A stretch of 64,000 nt of DNA from Jaltomata sinuosa (Eukaryota > Streptophyta > Magnoliopsida > Solanales > Solanaceae): assembly GCA_003996215.1 (NCBI GenBank), contig QJPP01007245.1:558001-622000 (forward strand). Reading direction: 5' to 3'. The position numbers and the translations under genes were made by a program. The notes beneath the pieces were generated by a model. That model did no database searches. It worked only from the letters and a program-made list of their open reading frames with translations, and was not told where the DNA came from. Below, piece after piece: positions 47,631 to 59,828 of the stretch (its first letter is position 1; every line of letters begins with the position of its first letter).

Positions 47631-50445
47631 CTAGGGGTATTTGCAATTTAATTTGGATTGATTTTTCACTAAAAGAAAATCAACTAATTAAAGCCAATTT
47701 TTAAAATATTGAAATCAAACCAATTAAGTCAAGTTAAATGTTGAAATCAAACTAAATTAGTTAAGTCGATTTTTCAATCCTTCATTTTTTTGTCCGTTTT
47801 TGTCAGATTTTCAATTTTTTTTTTTTTTAAGTATAAATATATGATGATATACTTCAAAGTAGGGTGTTCATGGACCGAGTTGGTTTGATTTTGTTTAAAA
47901 CCAAATCAAATCATTAGTGTCGGGTTGTTAAATTTATAAACCAAACCAAACCAATAAAAGTTGAGTTTTTCAACCTCGGGTTTTTTCGGATTTTTTCGGT
48001 TTCCTCGGGGTTTCCGGGTTATTTCGGTTTTTTTCGGTAAAGTTTTCATATAAACATATAATTAACTTGTGCTTTAAATATTTTTTTAGTCCTAGCAAGA
48101 TACAACTATCTAAGGTATTTCTTAAAAAAAATAACACAATATATAAATGAGTGATGACATTAATAAAATATTCAACCAAAAAAATAATGAAATCGCATAG
48201 AATAAATATTGCATATTAATAAGCCATTATAAAAATAATTATAATTTAAAAGTATCAAGTCATACAAAAATAAGTCTAATAAGTATTAACTACATGACTA
48301 AATATTAAACAAAAAAATAAATTAGTTTATGTATTTATGCAAAATTAATGAATAGATGTCTAACATGATTGTCATTCCTAGTGTTGAATTGAATAATTTT
48401 TAGTTAACATTAGTATTATTTGAGCTTTATTTGAGTTACTAATATCTATGAGTTATAAAAAGGAAAAATTACACTGTATGAGCATTAGGATAAAATTATT
48501 ACACTAAATGGTCCAACTATTAATTTTTACACTATATGATCCACTTTTTCGGCAACTTTCAAACCAATAATGGTGCCGACCATCACCATTACAGGTGAAT
48601 AGAGATCTATCCAACTTATTTTTCTTCTTCTAATTTTGCACGAATGATTCAAGCCATTAATGACTTCTTCTTCTTCCTTCCTTCCTTCTTCTTCTTCCTT
48701 CTTTCATTGATGCTTTCCTTCTTCCTTCGTTCTTTTTCTTCTTCTTCTTCTTCTTCTTCCATGTTCACCATTAAAGCTTCAAAACTCAATTTGAAAATTC
48801 GGCGTACCGCAAACGTGAATCGTTTTGAGAAATTTATATATCAAAAGACTCAAAACATCGAGGGAAGCTCATAAATAAATTTTGGTACTGTTTAGAGAAG
48901 ATTTTGAGTTGGTCAGGATTGAAAAACCTCCATTAACCATTAAAGCTTCTTCAAAGCTTGATTTTACATTCAATATGCCGCATATGTGATTCTCATCTGA
49001 ATGAAATGGTTCTACTTAGCCGAGCTCATAGCTCATCTAGTTTGAATTTTTGATTGGGGATATTCTAAGTTCTAACATACTGTAGAGTTTGTTGAGCCTT
49101 GGTTACTTATTTATTCTACTGAAGTTTAAGACACCAAGTTGAAGTTGGAACGAATAACCATCGTTGTTAAGTGAATTCTTTTGTTCTTGCACAATTCTGC
49201 AACCAAGAATGAATGCACATCCGTTAAGGTACTAATAGTCATGAAACAAAGAGATAAAATTTAATCAGAGGGGAAGTGAGTATTTTTGGAGGAGATGTGT
49301 AGAATACAAACATGTTAAAAGGATGAACATTTGATGGGTATTGAGCTTGAACGACAATTGAAGAATGAAGTATATGATCGAAATCCAAAGGTGTGTATAT
49401 ATTGTATAATTATGTATAATGTGTATAACAATATTAAAATATGTATAAACACCTCTTATACACTATTATACAAATTTATACATTTGTGTAGATGTATAAA
49501 TATGTATAAACGTGTATAAACATATATAAAGATGTATACAAATGTATATCGTATAAAAATCGGTTATTACGGGTGTAATTATTTTTATGGGCTATGTAAA
49601 TGTAATTATTTTTCTTAAACAGTCTATTTTTGAAATTATCCCTTATAAAAATTTATTGCACCATTTAAAATTTGAACTTTAAACTTGAAATAATATGTTG
49701 AAAGATAAAAAACTATGAAAAATTTAAGAAATATTTATAAATTACATCACAATAAATATTTTTATGTATAAAATATTTTAAAAAATGGTATATATATGTA
49801 ATATCGGGTTGGTTCGGTTCGGTTTGACTTTTTTTAGTTAAAACCAAACCAAACCAATTACAGTCGAGTTTTTTTTTCCAACACCAAACCAAGTCAAACC
49901 AAACTACTAGTCGTTTTTTTTTGCTGTTCGATTTGATTTACGGTTTGCGGTTCTGTTTTGTTCACCCCTACTTCCAAGTACATATTAGGTTAACTATATT
50001 TCAACATAAACTATCACATCATTTAGTCTTTAAGAAAAGAACCTCTCACTCTCATGAACGGATTGAACAACAACTGTTAGGGAAGAATCTCTTCGTCAAG
50101 CACGAAAGCAATCAGGAGTGTGCTAGTGAGTCCCAAGCACTCGACTATGTACTATAAAGATAAAGAATTTGATTAAAGGACAACACCTAGAATTACAAAT
50201 CAAGAGTGCAAAATATTACTAATATGTACCGTAAAATTTTCAAATATATATAAAATATACATATATAGTTATAATTTTTAAATTTGTATTTATATAGTTG
50301 GTTTGGTGCGGTCTTTTAAAATTATTCTTTTCTTAAACCAAACCAAATTATGTCAATTTTTTAAAACATAAAACCAAAATCAATCCAAATAAAAAAATTG
50401 ATATTTTTTTTCCGATTTGATTTGATTTTTAGTGATCACCCCTAG
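47631..50445. mobile_element. outer TIR element with nested insertions
   Basis: The left end ctaggggtatttgcaattta and the right end gattttt agtgatcacccctag are inverted: the complement of the right end starts ctaggggtgatcactaaaaa. The 30-50 bp next to both ends also match (tttggattgatttt against the complement of aatcaatccaaa-type sequence at 50378). About 2.1 kb of this span is another element (47860-49970). No transposase frame was seen. Confidence 0.6.
47860..49970. mobile_element. inner hAT-like element nested in the outer one
   Basis: The left end is tagggtgttcatgg and the right end is gttcacccctaN-type gttttgttcacccct a, an inverted pair (TAGGGGTGTTCA type). It is flanked by cttcaaag (47852-47859) and cttccaag (49971-49978), a 7-of-8 match that fits an 8-bp hAT target duplication. 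Next to the ends, gtttggtttggt-like words run inward on both sides. Within it, about 48465-49650 may be a further insertion, with gaaaaattacactgtatgag-type and ttacatttacatag-type inverted ends and a CTT-rich stretch at 48665-48760. Confidence 0.65.
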
Positions 50446-51284
50446 TTTTCATCAGCTCTAATCGTGCCAGATGATTCTTTCTTTTTTGTATATCTTAAAA
50501 GTGTGAAACAAGAAACTAAAATAATTTTTTGTATGTGTAAAATTTATCAATTCTATCTCAATTAAATTTACAATTTTTTTTGATATTTTTCAAGACTGCG
50601 TGAAGTGCAAACAAATTTACTAGTTGCTGGTCCACTTTGTTAGAATTAAAATAATCCAAAATGAGTGAATTTTTTTGTCCTTGTAATTTGCTGTGAATTA
50701 TTTATAGATGACATGCTAGCATGTATATTATTATCAAAATACATTTAATTTCTTCCACAAATAAATGATTGATATTTTTAAAAATTTTCTTAATAATAAT
50801 TTCAGTATATAATGAAAATAAATAAAAGATATGGTCACTAACTCAATACCTAATGTTGGAATATTTTAGTTCTAACGCACTTTCCACAAGGTAAAAACAT
50901 AAAGGATATATACCAATAATAACATTTTAATGGGATGTATTAAGTGGATATGACAAATACAATAATATTTTTGTATATACCTAATAAAACAATAATATGT
51001 AATTTCAAATAATATTGCCTAATATTTGTTATGATTGATAGGAAATAACATGCGAGACACGTTTACAGAGATTAATTTCTTTTTATAAAAATAATATTAT
51101 GCATGAAAAATAATATATAAGAATGGAAGGTGAGAGGATCTGTGCAAGGTCAAAAGTTTCTAACTAATTGAAATATGCCTGTTATTAGTATTATTAAAGA
51201 TAATTAATTATGAGCATCATATGTACTGGTGTTAGTTCTTTCTTGAATTTCTTACATACAATTCAAATTTGTGTAAATTAAAAT
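50446..51284. other. AT-rich intergenic DNA
   Basis: Nothing recognised. Confidence 0.4.
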
Positions 51285-51647
51285 TAAAAGACTCCATTTT
51301 TATGGCTATTCATCTTTCAGTTTTTGCCACCGTGAAATACCTTCTTCCATAGACAATTTGGGCTCCAGCACTTATACCAATCTGATCCTATGCTTGAATT
51401 AAAAAAAAAGTTTTCGGTAATGGAAAGTTCATTCCTTTCTTGGTGTATGGCTTAATGGACTGTCTTTATTCTCGATTCTTGTTTGATAGATTCGTGAATT
51501 TAAGCTTAACCTTTAGAACACATGATTCTGAAATACATTTCGGAAAACCAAACTGGCGAGCAATAGATAAACTTTATCAGAGTAAGAGATTGTAACATGA
51601 TTTCCAAAAAAAGAAATGCACCTAGCTTGAACATACATAAGTAAACA
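51285..51647 (-). repeat. duplicated 3' flank of F-box pseudogene 1
   Basis: It is shared with the 3' flank of the F-box pseudogene at 61045-62125: gactccatttttatggct, tctttcagtttttgccacc, caaactggcgagcaatagat and aaactttatcagagtaagag. This shows that both copies come from a duplication that included downstream DNA. Confidence 0.8.
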
Positions 51648-53112
51648 CTAAGTAAGTAACTTTGGAGAGATCAAGCTTTCTGTATAAGCGAATCCTTCTT
51701 GAAAAGGAGCACATTGAGGCCATGATTCAAAATATAGCCCTTTGGATGTCCTAAATAAAGGACCAAGAGATCTACGCTTTAGATGTCTGACGCTGAGTAC
51801 CACTTCACCATCCGCAAATCTATATTTTGGTCTGGCTGAAAAAAGATCAGTATCTCGTATTGTGTACAAATTAGTCCAAGATTCTTTGACACCATAGTCT
51901 TTCATTACCCATAAATTAAAAGTTCCTTCCCCTTGATAATTACCAGTAGAATAAAAGCAGAGCAGACCTCCCAATACTGAAACCTCATATTCGAGGTACA
52001 ACATGTCGTATATATTGTGCATTTTCTCCAGCAGCGGTATCTCTTCGTACACCTCATTTGAAATATTAAATGAAACAATAGTATAATATTGTGAGAAGGC
52101 AACCCAATGAAATTCTCCATGTATGAATGCCAAACACTCCCTACCAGATGGCGCACCAAATGACACAGGGATAATGCGAAATGAAGGTTTACCAATTCTT
52201 TTCGAGGAACCACTTTTCAAAGAGAGAATTTCATTGGATACATCACGACTAATCATATTCACGCCAATCTTAAGAATCTTATAGTCATCACTAGCAGTAT
52301 CATATGCTAATCCGCACATACAACCCTTCAGTGGAAATTCCGGACGGGGAAGTACTATTGATTCACTTGTGGACGGGTTCCATAGCACATATTGTGCATT
52401 GAATCCATCAGAACCAATCAGAAAAAACAGCCCATCACAACAATATATCTTGCAACCAAATGTAGTGTTTAAAGAGCAATCAATTTTCTGTACATCCTCC
52501 ATCAGTTGAACCGGGGATAAAGGACAAGAATAGATGGAAAATATACGGTCGTAGGGGTACTTTTGGAAAATAAGAAATTTTTGGGAATTTTGAGCAGTCC
52601 TTGCATAATTGAGATGCTTCATCTTAAAGTAAGGATCACATATTGATGTCTTCCAAAACTTCGAAACACATTTGAATCTAAGAAGAGACCGCACGGGTAA
52701 CTTGCTAGAGGATGTCCATAATTATTTCCTCTTGGAAGTGAATTACCATGGCCTAGGATGAGACAAAGGCAAGTGCTTTAGTAGACGCACGCTCTCTCTC
52801 ATACACACACATATAAATAAGTAAATTTACGAAGAAGTCGAGTGCATGTCAATATGTAATCTAAATTTTGTACATAAAGAAAATATTATTATCTAGCTAC
52901 ACAATGTAATTTTCGGACGAAAGGGTGTCACTAGAAAACCTCAACTTGAACAATTACAACTAGAATAAGTACGAGGGGTTAGTCCTTACCTTATCATTAC
53001 CTTTGCAAATTTGATTGGAAGGCACTGATTTCTTCTTCTTCTTCTTCTTCTTCTTCCTCTCTTCCCATCTGAAAAGATTCAACTTTTCTTCTCTATTACT
53101 TTGCTTTGCCAT
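51648..53112 (-). pseudogene. F-box pseudogene 1, single-base insertion in the F-box
   Basis: Exon 1 (53112-53001) is intact: an ATG, a lysine tract of nine coded by an AAG repeat, then SVPSNQICK and a phase-1 donor. A short exon 2 is not clear. Exon 3 starts near 52751 with MVIHFQEEIIMDIL and then meets TAG (52707-52705). Compared with the intact copy (atcctcagcaag) it has one extra T (atcctctagcaag), which shifts the F-box frame. Downstream, 348 codons stay open from the shifted position (MRSLLRFKCVSKFWKTSI) to the family ending ESLISPKLLT. Decay is therefore recent, or the base is a sequence error or allele. If corrected it would be a normal family member of about 400 residues. Confidence 0.82.
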
Positions 53113-54914
53113 CTTTGGAGCTTCTCTAATAGAATGTATACTCCTAAATATGGGGATGTAACATAAAAGCTAAACTCTTTAAATAGCAAACAAGAAAATT
53201 CTAGGAATTAGTGGGTAAAAGGGTGCCTTAACTAATAAATTTAATACAAATTATTAATTATTAATTATAGAGGAAAGAGAAAAAAGATTAACTGTAGCCC
53301 CTCCGCCACTTTTTACCGGTCTATTATACTAAAAAAATAGATGTTCATTTTTAGTTGTCCATTATAAAAAATTAAAAGATAATTTATCACTTATTTCCTA
53401 ATTTACTCATATTAATTGTATTCAAAAGGTGATATAATAAGATTGTCATCCTATTTGTTGTTCCAAATGAATACAAGTTAAAATGGATTGAGGAAGTACT
53501 ATTTAGAAATTTAAAAACTCAAAAAAGGAGAAGAAAATAAATCAGTTTTTTCTCCTGTGAAAGGTGTCACGTCGCCTTACCAATTTCTACATTTATATAT
53601 AAATATACTAATTAACATACAAATCTTTTTAAAATCTGTAATATATTTGTTAAAATTAGGAATAGGCAAGGTGATGTGGTCTTTTTTCTCAATTTTGTTG
53701 GTTGTTATTGATCTATTTTCCAAAATTTGAAGTGTTTAGGTTGAGTTCTTAAAACGTTTCAATTATAGAGAATGTATGAACTATGAAGTGTCCATTCCAA
53801 AATGGTAAGAAAAGTAAACAAAAGAAAGAAAAGTATTTATGGAAATTTACAAAAAATTAGGATATTAATTAAGAAGATTTATCTGGATAGTTAAAACAGA
53901 ATTAATGGGAGGAAATAAAGAAGGAACAAACAAAAAAGGCAAAAGAAATTTTTTTAGAGGGGAGCACTTATTGAGGTTTTTCTTCAATTTTATTTGTTTT
54001 TCTTTTCTTTCAATAATAATGTATATGGAATTTATTGACAACAAATTCTTAAATAACTTGCCATTTTCTTGCCATGTAATATTTTTATGTTAATTACTTA
54101 GTAATTAGTATTAAATTCATGAAATATTAAAAAAAAATTGTTTCATAGTATTACTTAGTAATATTTTCTTGCATTCTTTATATTCTTCATTACTAAAAAA
54201 AATTCATAATTTTTTCCTTTTTTAAAATTAAAAAATACATAAATAATTGAAAGAGTTGTTTGATATTAACTTGGAATGTTTCTACCTTTATTGGAATTTT
54301 GTAGTAACGTTTAATTGACTTTTTAACAATTTAATTGATTTGGAAGTCCTAACATTTAGGCTAATTTCAAAGAGAAATTATTGCTATGAGTCACATTAAA
54401 GTTGATTGGAAAAGGACTTTCATTATAATTTGCCCTGATTGTTCAAGATTAACTAAAGGAAAGTAAAAGATTCTTGATATTTATGGAGTTAATTACATTT
54501 TAAAAAGATATAATAATGTACATATTTTGTGTAGTTCCCTGGAGAATCAATTATTTTTTATCGACCGATCAAATGTACAACTTGCACTAAACCGAAGTCC
54601 TACATAGGCTTTCATTGTTACCCGCTGATTCCCAATCCAATTCTAAATCGGATTCAAACTTATGAGTCTCCCGTCTTTAGTTAATCATCGTTATATATAT
54701 CACGTCAGAAAAAATAATAAAATTATATCTAATTTACGGTAATCGATTAGTTAAGATGATAGTTAACCGTATTCTGAAACATAAAAGAAATAATTGGCTT
54801 ATCAAATTATCCATCAAGCCGTGAAAAAGATTCAACAAAAGACAAAAACAAATCCACTATATTTGTTCACAATATTAATTGTATTTTATGTGCTAGCAAG
54901 GAATAAAATTATAT
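53113..54914. other. AT-rich spacer with possible Stowaway-like patch
   Basis: At about 53298-53500 the ends cccctccgccactttttacc and the complement of taaaatggattgaggaagta resemble Stowaway termini, but diverged. The open frame at 53905-54093 has no family resemblance. No gene. Confidence 0.35.
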
Positions 54915-55039
54915 TTCATTTGGACTGATAATCTCTATGTGAATCTCTTCCCAATTGGCTAGGCCGAATGGAAGCAGAATGCACCTTTCCTCTGCCAAGG
55001 ACTTTCATGAAATGAAAACGGGCGACATTGTCGTATGCC
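54915..55039 (-). repeat. repeat R, copy 2
   Basis: It matches repeat R at 45811-46048 from tttggact through gaatctcttcccaattggct, ggccgaatgg, gaggact-like ggactttcatgaaatgaaaa and tcgtatgc. It lies just downstream of an F-box pseudogene's 3' end. Confidence 0.7.
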
Positions 55040-55065
55040 CCACCTTTTAGTAACAAGGTAACAAC

Positions 55066-55152
55066 AAGGTCTATCGAAAATAACCTCTCTACCCCACAAA
55101 GGTAAATGTAAGGTTTGCGTACATCTTACTCTCTCCAAACCCCATCTTTTAG
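55066..55152 (-). mobile_element. SINE, partial, CAACAACAACA-headed type
   Basis: The plus strand reads ctatcgaaaataacctctct, accccacaaaggtaaatgta, aggtttgcgtacatcttact and ctctccaaaccccatctttt: the complement of the SINE body without its head. It lies directly beside repeat R copy 2. Confidence 0.7.
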
Positions 55153-55426
55153 TAATAAACAGAGTATTACTCATAGCAACTAGTATATATGACAGGACAA
55201 AGAATAATAGGTAAAAGAGAAGGGGGTTTAACCACTTCTTTCTTAGCAAATGAAAAGCTCATGGTGTTTCTCTGAGAACATGAATAAGCAAGCTGACAGC
55301 TTTAGTAATTGAAACCAACAAACTGGCGAGCAAAAGATAAACTAATAAGAATCAAGAGGTTGTAACATGATGACGAAAAAAGAAGAAGAAGTGAAAGTGC
55401 ACCATAATCACATAACCAAATACTAA

Positions 55427-56478
55427 TTAAGTAAGTAACTTTGGAGAGATCAAGCTTTCTGTATACGCTAATCCATTCTGACCACCCCCTCGAGGCCATA
55501 ATACAGATGATTCTCTGGATGTCCTGAATACATTAGTCCCAAATTGATTATGTATGCACATCTGAAAACCTATATTTCGGTACAGCTATATAAATCTCGG
55601 GATCTACTATAGTAAACAATGCATTCCAAGATTCCTTGACGCGGTAGTATTTCATTACCCATAACTTAAAAGTGCCCTCCTCCTGATGAGACTCATAAGT
55701 AGAATAAGCACAAAGCATTCCTTCCAAAACTGAAACATCAATATTGATGTCGCTCTTTAAGCATATTTCCTCAGGCAATGGTCATTTGAAATACTAAATG
55801 AAACCACAAAATAATTTGTTTTTGTTTTTCCGATCCAATGAAATGCCTTGTCAAATGCCAATGAATGTCACAAGGATGTTTAGCGGTTTCTCTTCAGAGG
55901 CCGCTTTCCAGTGTGAGAATTGTACTAGGCAGTTGATAACCATGATTATATTTGACACCATGAATAATAAGAATCTTATAGTCGCCAGTAGTTGAGTCAT
56001 AAGCCAATCCCAAACTTGTAAATTCCTCCGGTCGAAATCGTGGATACAGAAGTACTATTGATGATTTGATTCTCTTGAGGAGGAGTTCCATAGCAACAGT
56101 ATGGGTCTTTCATCAACAATATTATCACAAACCGTGATAATAGCCAAGCCATTGCAAAAACAATTGATTGCGCAATACCCTGGTTTAGAGTTTGAAGGGC
56201 AATCAAGCTTCTGTACATCCTCAACCAGTTGAAACGATGATAAAGGACAAGAATAGATGGAAAATATATGATCCTTTGGGCACTTTTGGCAAATAAGAAA
56301 TTTTTGGGGATTTTGATCATTCTTGGCATATTTGAGATGCTTCATCTTAAAGTAAGGCTCGGAGATCAATGTTCTCCAAAATTTTGAAACACATTTGAAA
56401 TGAAGAAGAGACCGCACAGGTAACCTCCTGAGGATGTCCGCAAGTATCTCCTCATGGAAGTGAACTGCTGAGGCCTAG
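55427..56478 (-). pseudogene. F-box pseudogene 2, strongly decayed
   Basis: On the minus strand exon 3 begins after an acceptor at about 56476 with a good F-box (HFHEEILADILRRLPVRSLL) and continues to about 56080. It then breaks into pieces in different frames: the YDSTTGDYKIL part (55894-56091), a missing central part, and ICLKSDINIDVSVLEGMLCA with LWVMKYYRVKESW (55548-55778). A stop follows the KYRFSDVHT segment. The ESLISPKLLT ending is visible in another frame at about 55455-55427. No exon 1 was found upstream; the intron-like DNA at 56490-56560 matches 1880-1950. Confidence 0.85.
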
Positions 56479-56795
56479 ATTGAACAACAAAGAGTGATCA
56501 GACAATTTTTTTTAAAAGTATTCGAATATTAGACATATCAACCAAGAGTTTAGAAAAGATAAAAATATTATTTCTTCTATATACTATTTACAAACAAATA
56601 GTGATAAAATTGAAAGTTTCAAGTACTTTTAAACATTCCCAGCATGTTTGACAAAATAACTCAGGTGAATGCATGAACTGTTGTCCGAATAAAAAGGAGT
56701 AGAAATTTGTCCTTTCTATTACAACCAAACACCATAGGTTGTTACATGATTTCCAAAAACAATAAAAAAGCACCTTGATCATACATAAGCAAACA

Positions 56796-58913
56796 TTAAA
56801 TAAGTAACTTTGGAGAGATCAAGCTTTCTGTATAAGCAAATCCTTCTTGGACAGCATCACATTGAGGCCATAATCCAGAATATGGTCCTTTGGATGTCCT
56901 AAATATAGGACCAAGAGATCTACGCTTTAGATGTCTGAAGCTGAGTAACACTTCACCATCTGCAAACCTATATTTTGGTCTGGCTGAAAAAAGATCAGTC
57001 TCTCGTATTGTATACAAATTAGTCCAAGATTCTTTGACACCATAGTCTTTCATTACCCATAAATTAAAAGTCCCTTCCCCTTGATAATTACCAGTAGAAC
57101 AAAAGCAAAGCAGACCTCCCAATACTGAAACTTCATAATCGAGGTACCTCATGCCGTATATATTGCGCATTATCTCCAGCAACGATATCTCTCCGTAAAC
57201 CTCATTTGAAATATCAAATGAAACAATAGTATAATATTGTGACAAACCAAGCCAATGAAATGCTCCATGTACGAATGCCAAACAATCCCTACCAGTTGGC
57301 ACACCAAATGACACAGGGGTAACGCGAAATGAAGGTTTACCAATCCTTTTCCAGGAACCACTTTTCAAAGCGAGAATTTCATTGGATAAATTGCGATCAT
57401 CCAAATTATCGTCAATCTTAAGGATCTTATAGTCATCACTAGCTGCATCATATGCTAATCCGCACATAGTATCCCTCAGTGTAGATTCTGGATGGGGAAG
57501 GACAACTGATTCTCTTGTGGTGGGGTTCCATAGTACATACTGTGCATTGAGTCCATCATAAGCAATCAGGAAAAACAGCCCATCACAACAACAATAAATT
57601 TTGCAACCCAATATCCTACGGTTTAAACAGAAATCAAGTTCCTGTGCATCCTGTGTCAGTTGAACCGGGGATAAAGGACAAGAATAGATGGACAATATAC
57701 GATCCTTGCGGTATGTTTGGCAAATAAGAAACTTTTGGGAATTTATGTCATTATTGGCATAATTAAGATGCTTCATCTTAAAGTAAGGATCACAGATTAA
57801 TGTCTTCCAAAACTTTGAAACACATTTGAATCGAAGAAGAGACCGTACGGGTAACTTGCTGAGGATGTCCATAATTATTTCTGCTTGGAAGTGAATTCTC
57901 ATGGCCTAGATGGGACAAAGGCAAGTGCTTTAGCAGCTCACAAGTTGAAGAAATTAAAACTTTCGAGATCATATATATATTTATATGAAAAACCAAGAAC
58001 AAATATTAAAGATGAGTGCTACAACATCGAAACAGATTTTCAAGTAAACTTAGCTGGTTTTGGTTGAGAAATTGTGGAATTTAAAAGTAGAGCTCAACTT
58101 AGCAAAAGAACAAAAACAATCTAAAGTCCACATATACAGCCCTCTAGCAATTGTTCAACTTTCTCATATGCAATTGTTTGTTCATTCTATTTAGAATTAG
58201 ATGGCTATGTTTCTCCTATCCATTACTATTTAGAAACAAATAGCTTAATTGACAAGGGAATTACTGGGCAGTTGGCAGTGGCAATCATTCTAAAGATCCA
58301 GCAAACTCCAGTACAACAACAACAACATACCCAGTGTACGCAAACCATACCTTTACGTCATAGGTGAAGTAAAGAGGTTGTTTCCGATAGACCCCCCAGG
58401 GGGTGGTGGGTTACAGCTTTTAACTTTTTTAAATAAGTTTTTAGCTTTTTTTAATCAGTTTTTACTTTATCAAACACCTAAAAAAGCTAAAAAAGAGATT
58501 TTAATCCTATCCAAACAGGCTCTAATAAACATACAAGAGATATAGACAATAAACGAAAAATAATAGATAGACACATAACAAAACTACAAACAGAATAATA
58601 CTACAATCGAACTACCCAAAACACTAGATAAGAGTGAAATAATTTACAGAGATAGCATGGATTCTTTCTATTATGCTGCACCCATGTCGATAAACTCAAT
58701 TGTAAGTATGTAAGAGTACCTGAGGATCCATAGGTGACACGCACTCTCCTGCAATTCAAATAAAAATTCATTCTTTCACAACATAGCAAAAAGTTAATAA
58801 AGCACAAAATAGCAAAAGATACCTTTACAAATTTGATTGGAAGGCAATGATTTCTTCTTCTTCTTCTTCTTCCCCTGTTCGAATTCTCTATTTGCCATCT
58901 TTGGAACTTCCAT
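56796..58913 (-). CDS. F-box protein with FBA-type domain (3 exons), intact minus-strand copy
   Basis: Exons, in order of translation, are 58913-58823, 58748-58720 and 57905-56796 (phases 1 and 0), giving about 409 residues. Exon 1 encodes MEVPKMANREFEQGKKKKKK ending in SNQICK; the seven-lysine tract resembles a nuclear signal. The F-box (IIMDILSKLPVRSLLRFKCV) is at about residues 46-86. The associated domain has LWNPTTRES, CGLAYDAASDDYKILK and LWVMKDYGVKESWTN, and the end is ESLISPKLLI. It is expected to be a substrate receptor of an SCF complex, with unknown target. Intron 2 (814 bp) contains a SINE. The ATG at the start of exon 3 could also serve, but the plus-strand gene lacks it, so exon 1 is favoured. 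Confidence 0.85.
58312..58396 (+). mobile_element. SINE in intron 2 of the F-box gene
   Basis: Head caacaacaacaacataccca and tail gaggttgtttccgatagacc are present, but the central ggggtctgg block is deleted. It is on the strand opposite to the gene. Confidence 0.75.
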
Positions 58914-59530
58914 TCTGAATGCGATCCAAACACAGTAGATTTCTGTCGGGACACGGAGGTATATATATACGAGAATCACAATTTTTCTTTTGAGATAGTT
59001 TATAGTATATAATTACCCCCAAACTAATTATATCTAAATCTACTATATATGGGAGATGTATGTTACCTACTTTTTAATTCTAATTTATGCGATATAAATA
59101 GAATTTTGAGAGTCATTAAATACACTACTCCTAAAACAAATATGAAATTTGAAGAGTACAGAAATTTTCTTTCGAGAATGACAATTTTTCTTCTAGATAG
59201 TTTATAGTTTATAATTAACCCCCCAGACCCCCAAACTATTTTTCTTTCACACTAATTTTTATTATTATGCCACGATCCAATATATGTTATTTCTATATCC
59301 CAATCTATGTAATTTCGAGATATCACTCAAAAAAATAAAATTGACCATAGTTTTTTAAAAATTAAATTATTTTTTGATGTTAATTATTGTATTTTTTAGT
59401 ACTTTAAATTGTCTTGCTTCTCGAGGTCAAACTGCATGAATTTTAATCAACATTTTAAGATGTATTTTTTCATCATATTAATATGAGAAAGATAGTAACT
59501 TATAACATTTTTCATATAACCCATGTTTCT
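58914..59530. other. upstream region of the intact minus-strand F-box gene
   Basis: A gtatatatatacg run at 58960-58971 lies about 50 bp upstream of the ATG and could be its TATA box. Two similar stretches (tttttcttttgagatagttt at 58982 and tttttcttctagatagttta at 59184) show a local duplication. No gene. Confidence 0.4.
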
Positions 59531-59828
59531 GATGAATGATCAGTTCATGCAAATCACTCATTCTGAAGAATTTATGTAGGAAAGTTCATTCCTTTCTTGT
59601 TTTTTTTTTTGGTGCATGTGTTGATGGGCAGTCTTTGTTTTATAGATTCTTGAATTTGAATTTACCCTTCAGAACCCATGTTTATGAATTAGTTCATGCA
59701 TTTCTTGAATCAAATCACTCATTCTGAAGAATATTACCTTCTGAAAATGTGTTTTGACGAAAAAATTTAAAAATCTTATTTCCATGGCTATTTGTTTTAA
59801 TGCTAAGAAGGTCTTTCATGTTGTACAG
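59531..59828 (+). repeat. duplicated segment resembling 51420-51530
   Basis: Words such as ggaaagttcattcctttctt, atagattcttgaatttgaat and cagaacccatg also occur at 51421-51520. The word caaatcactcattctgaaga appears twice within it (59554 and 59709). It also overlaps the likely intron before the plus-strand gene at 59829. Confidence 0.55.
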
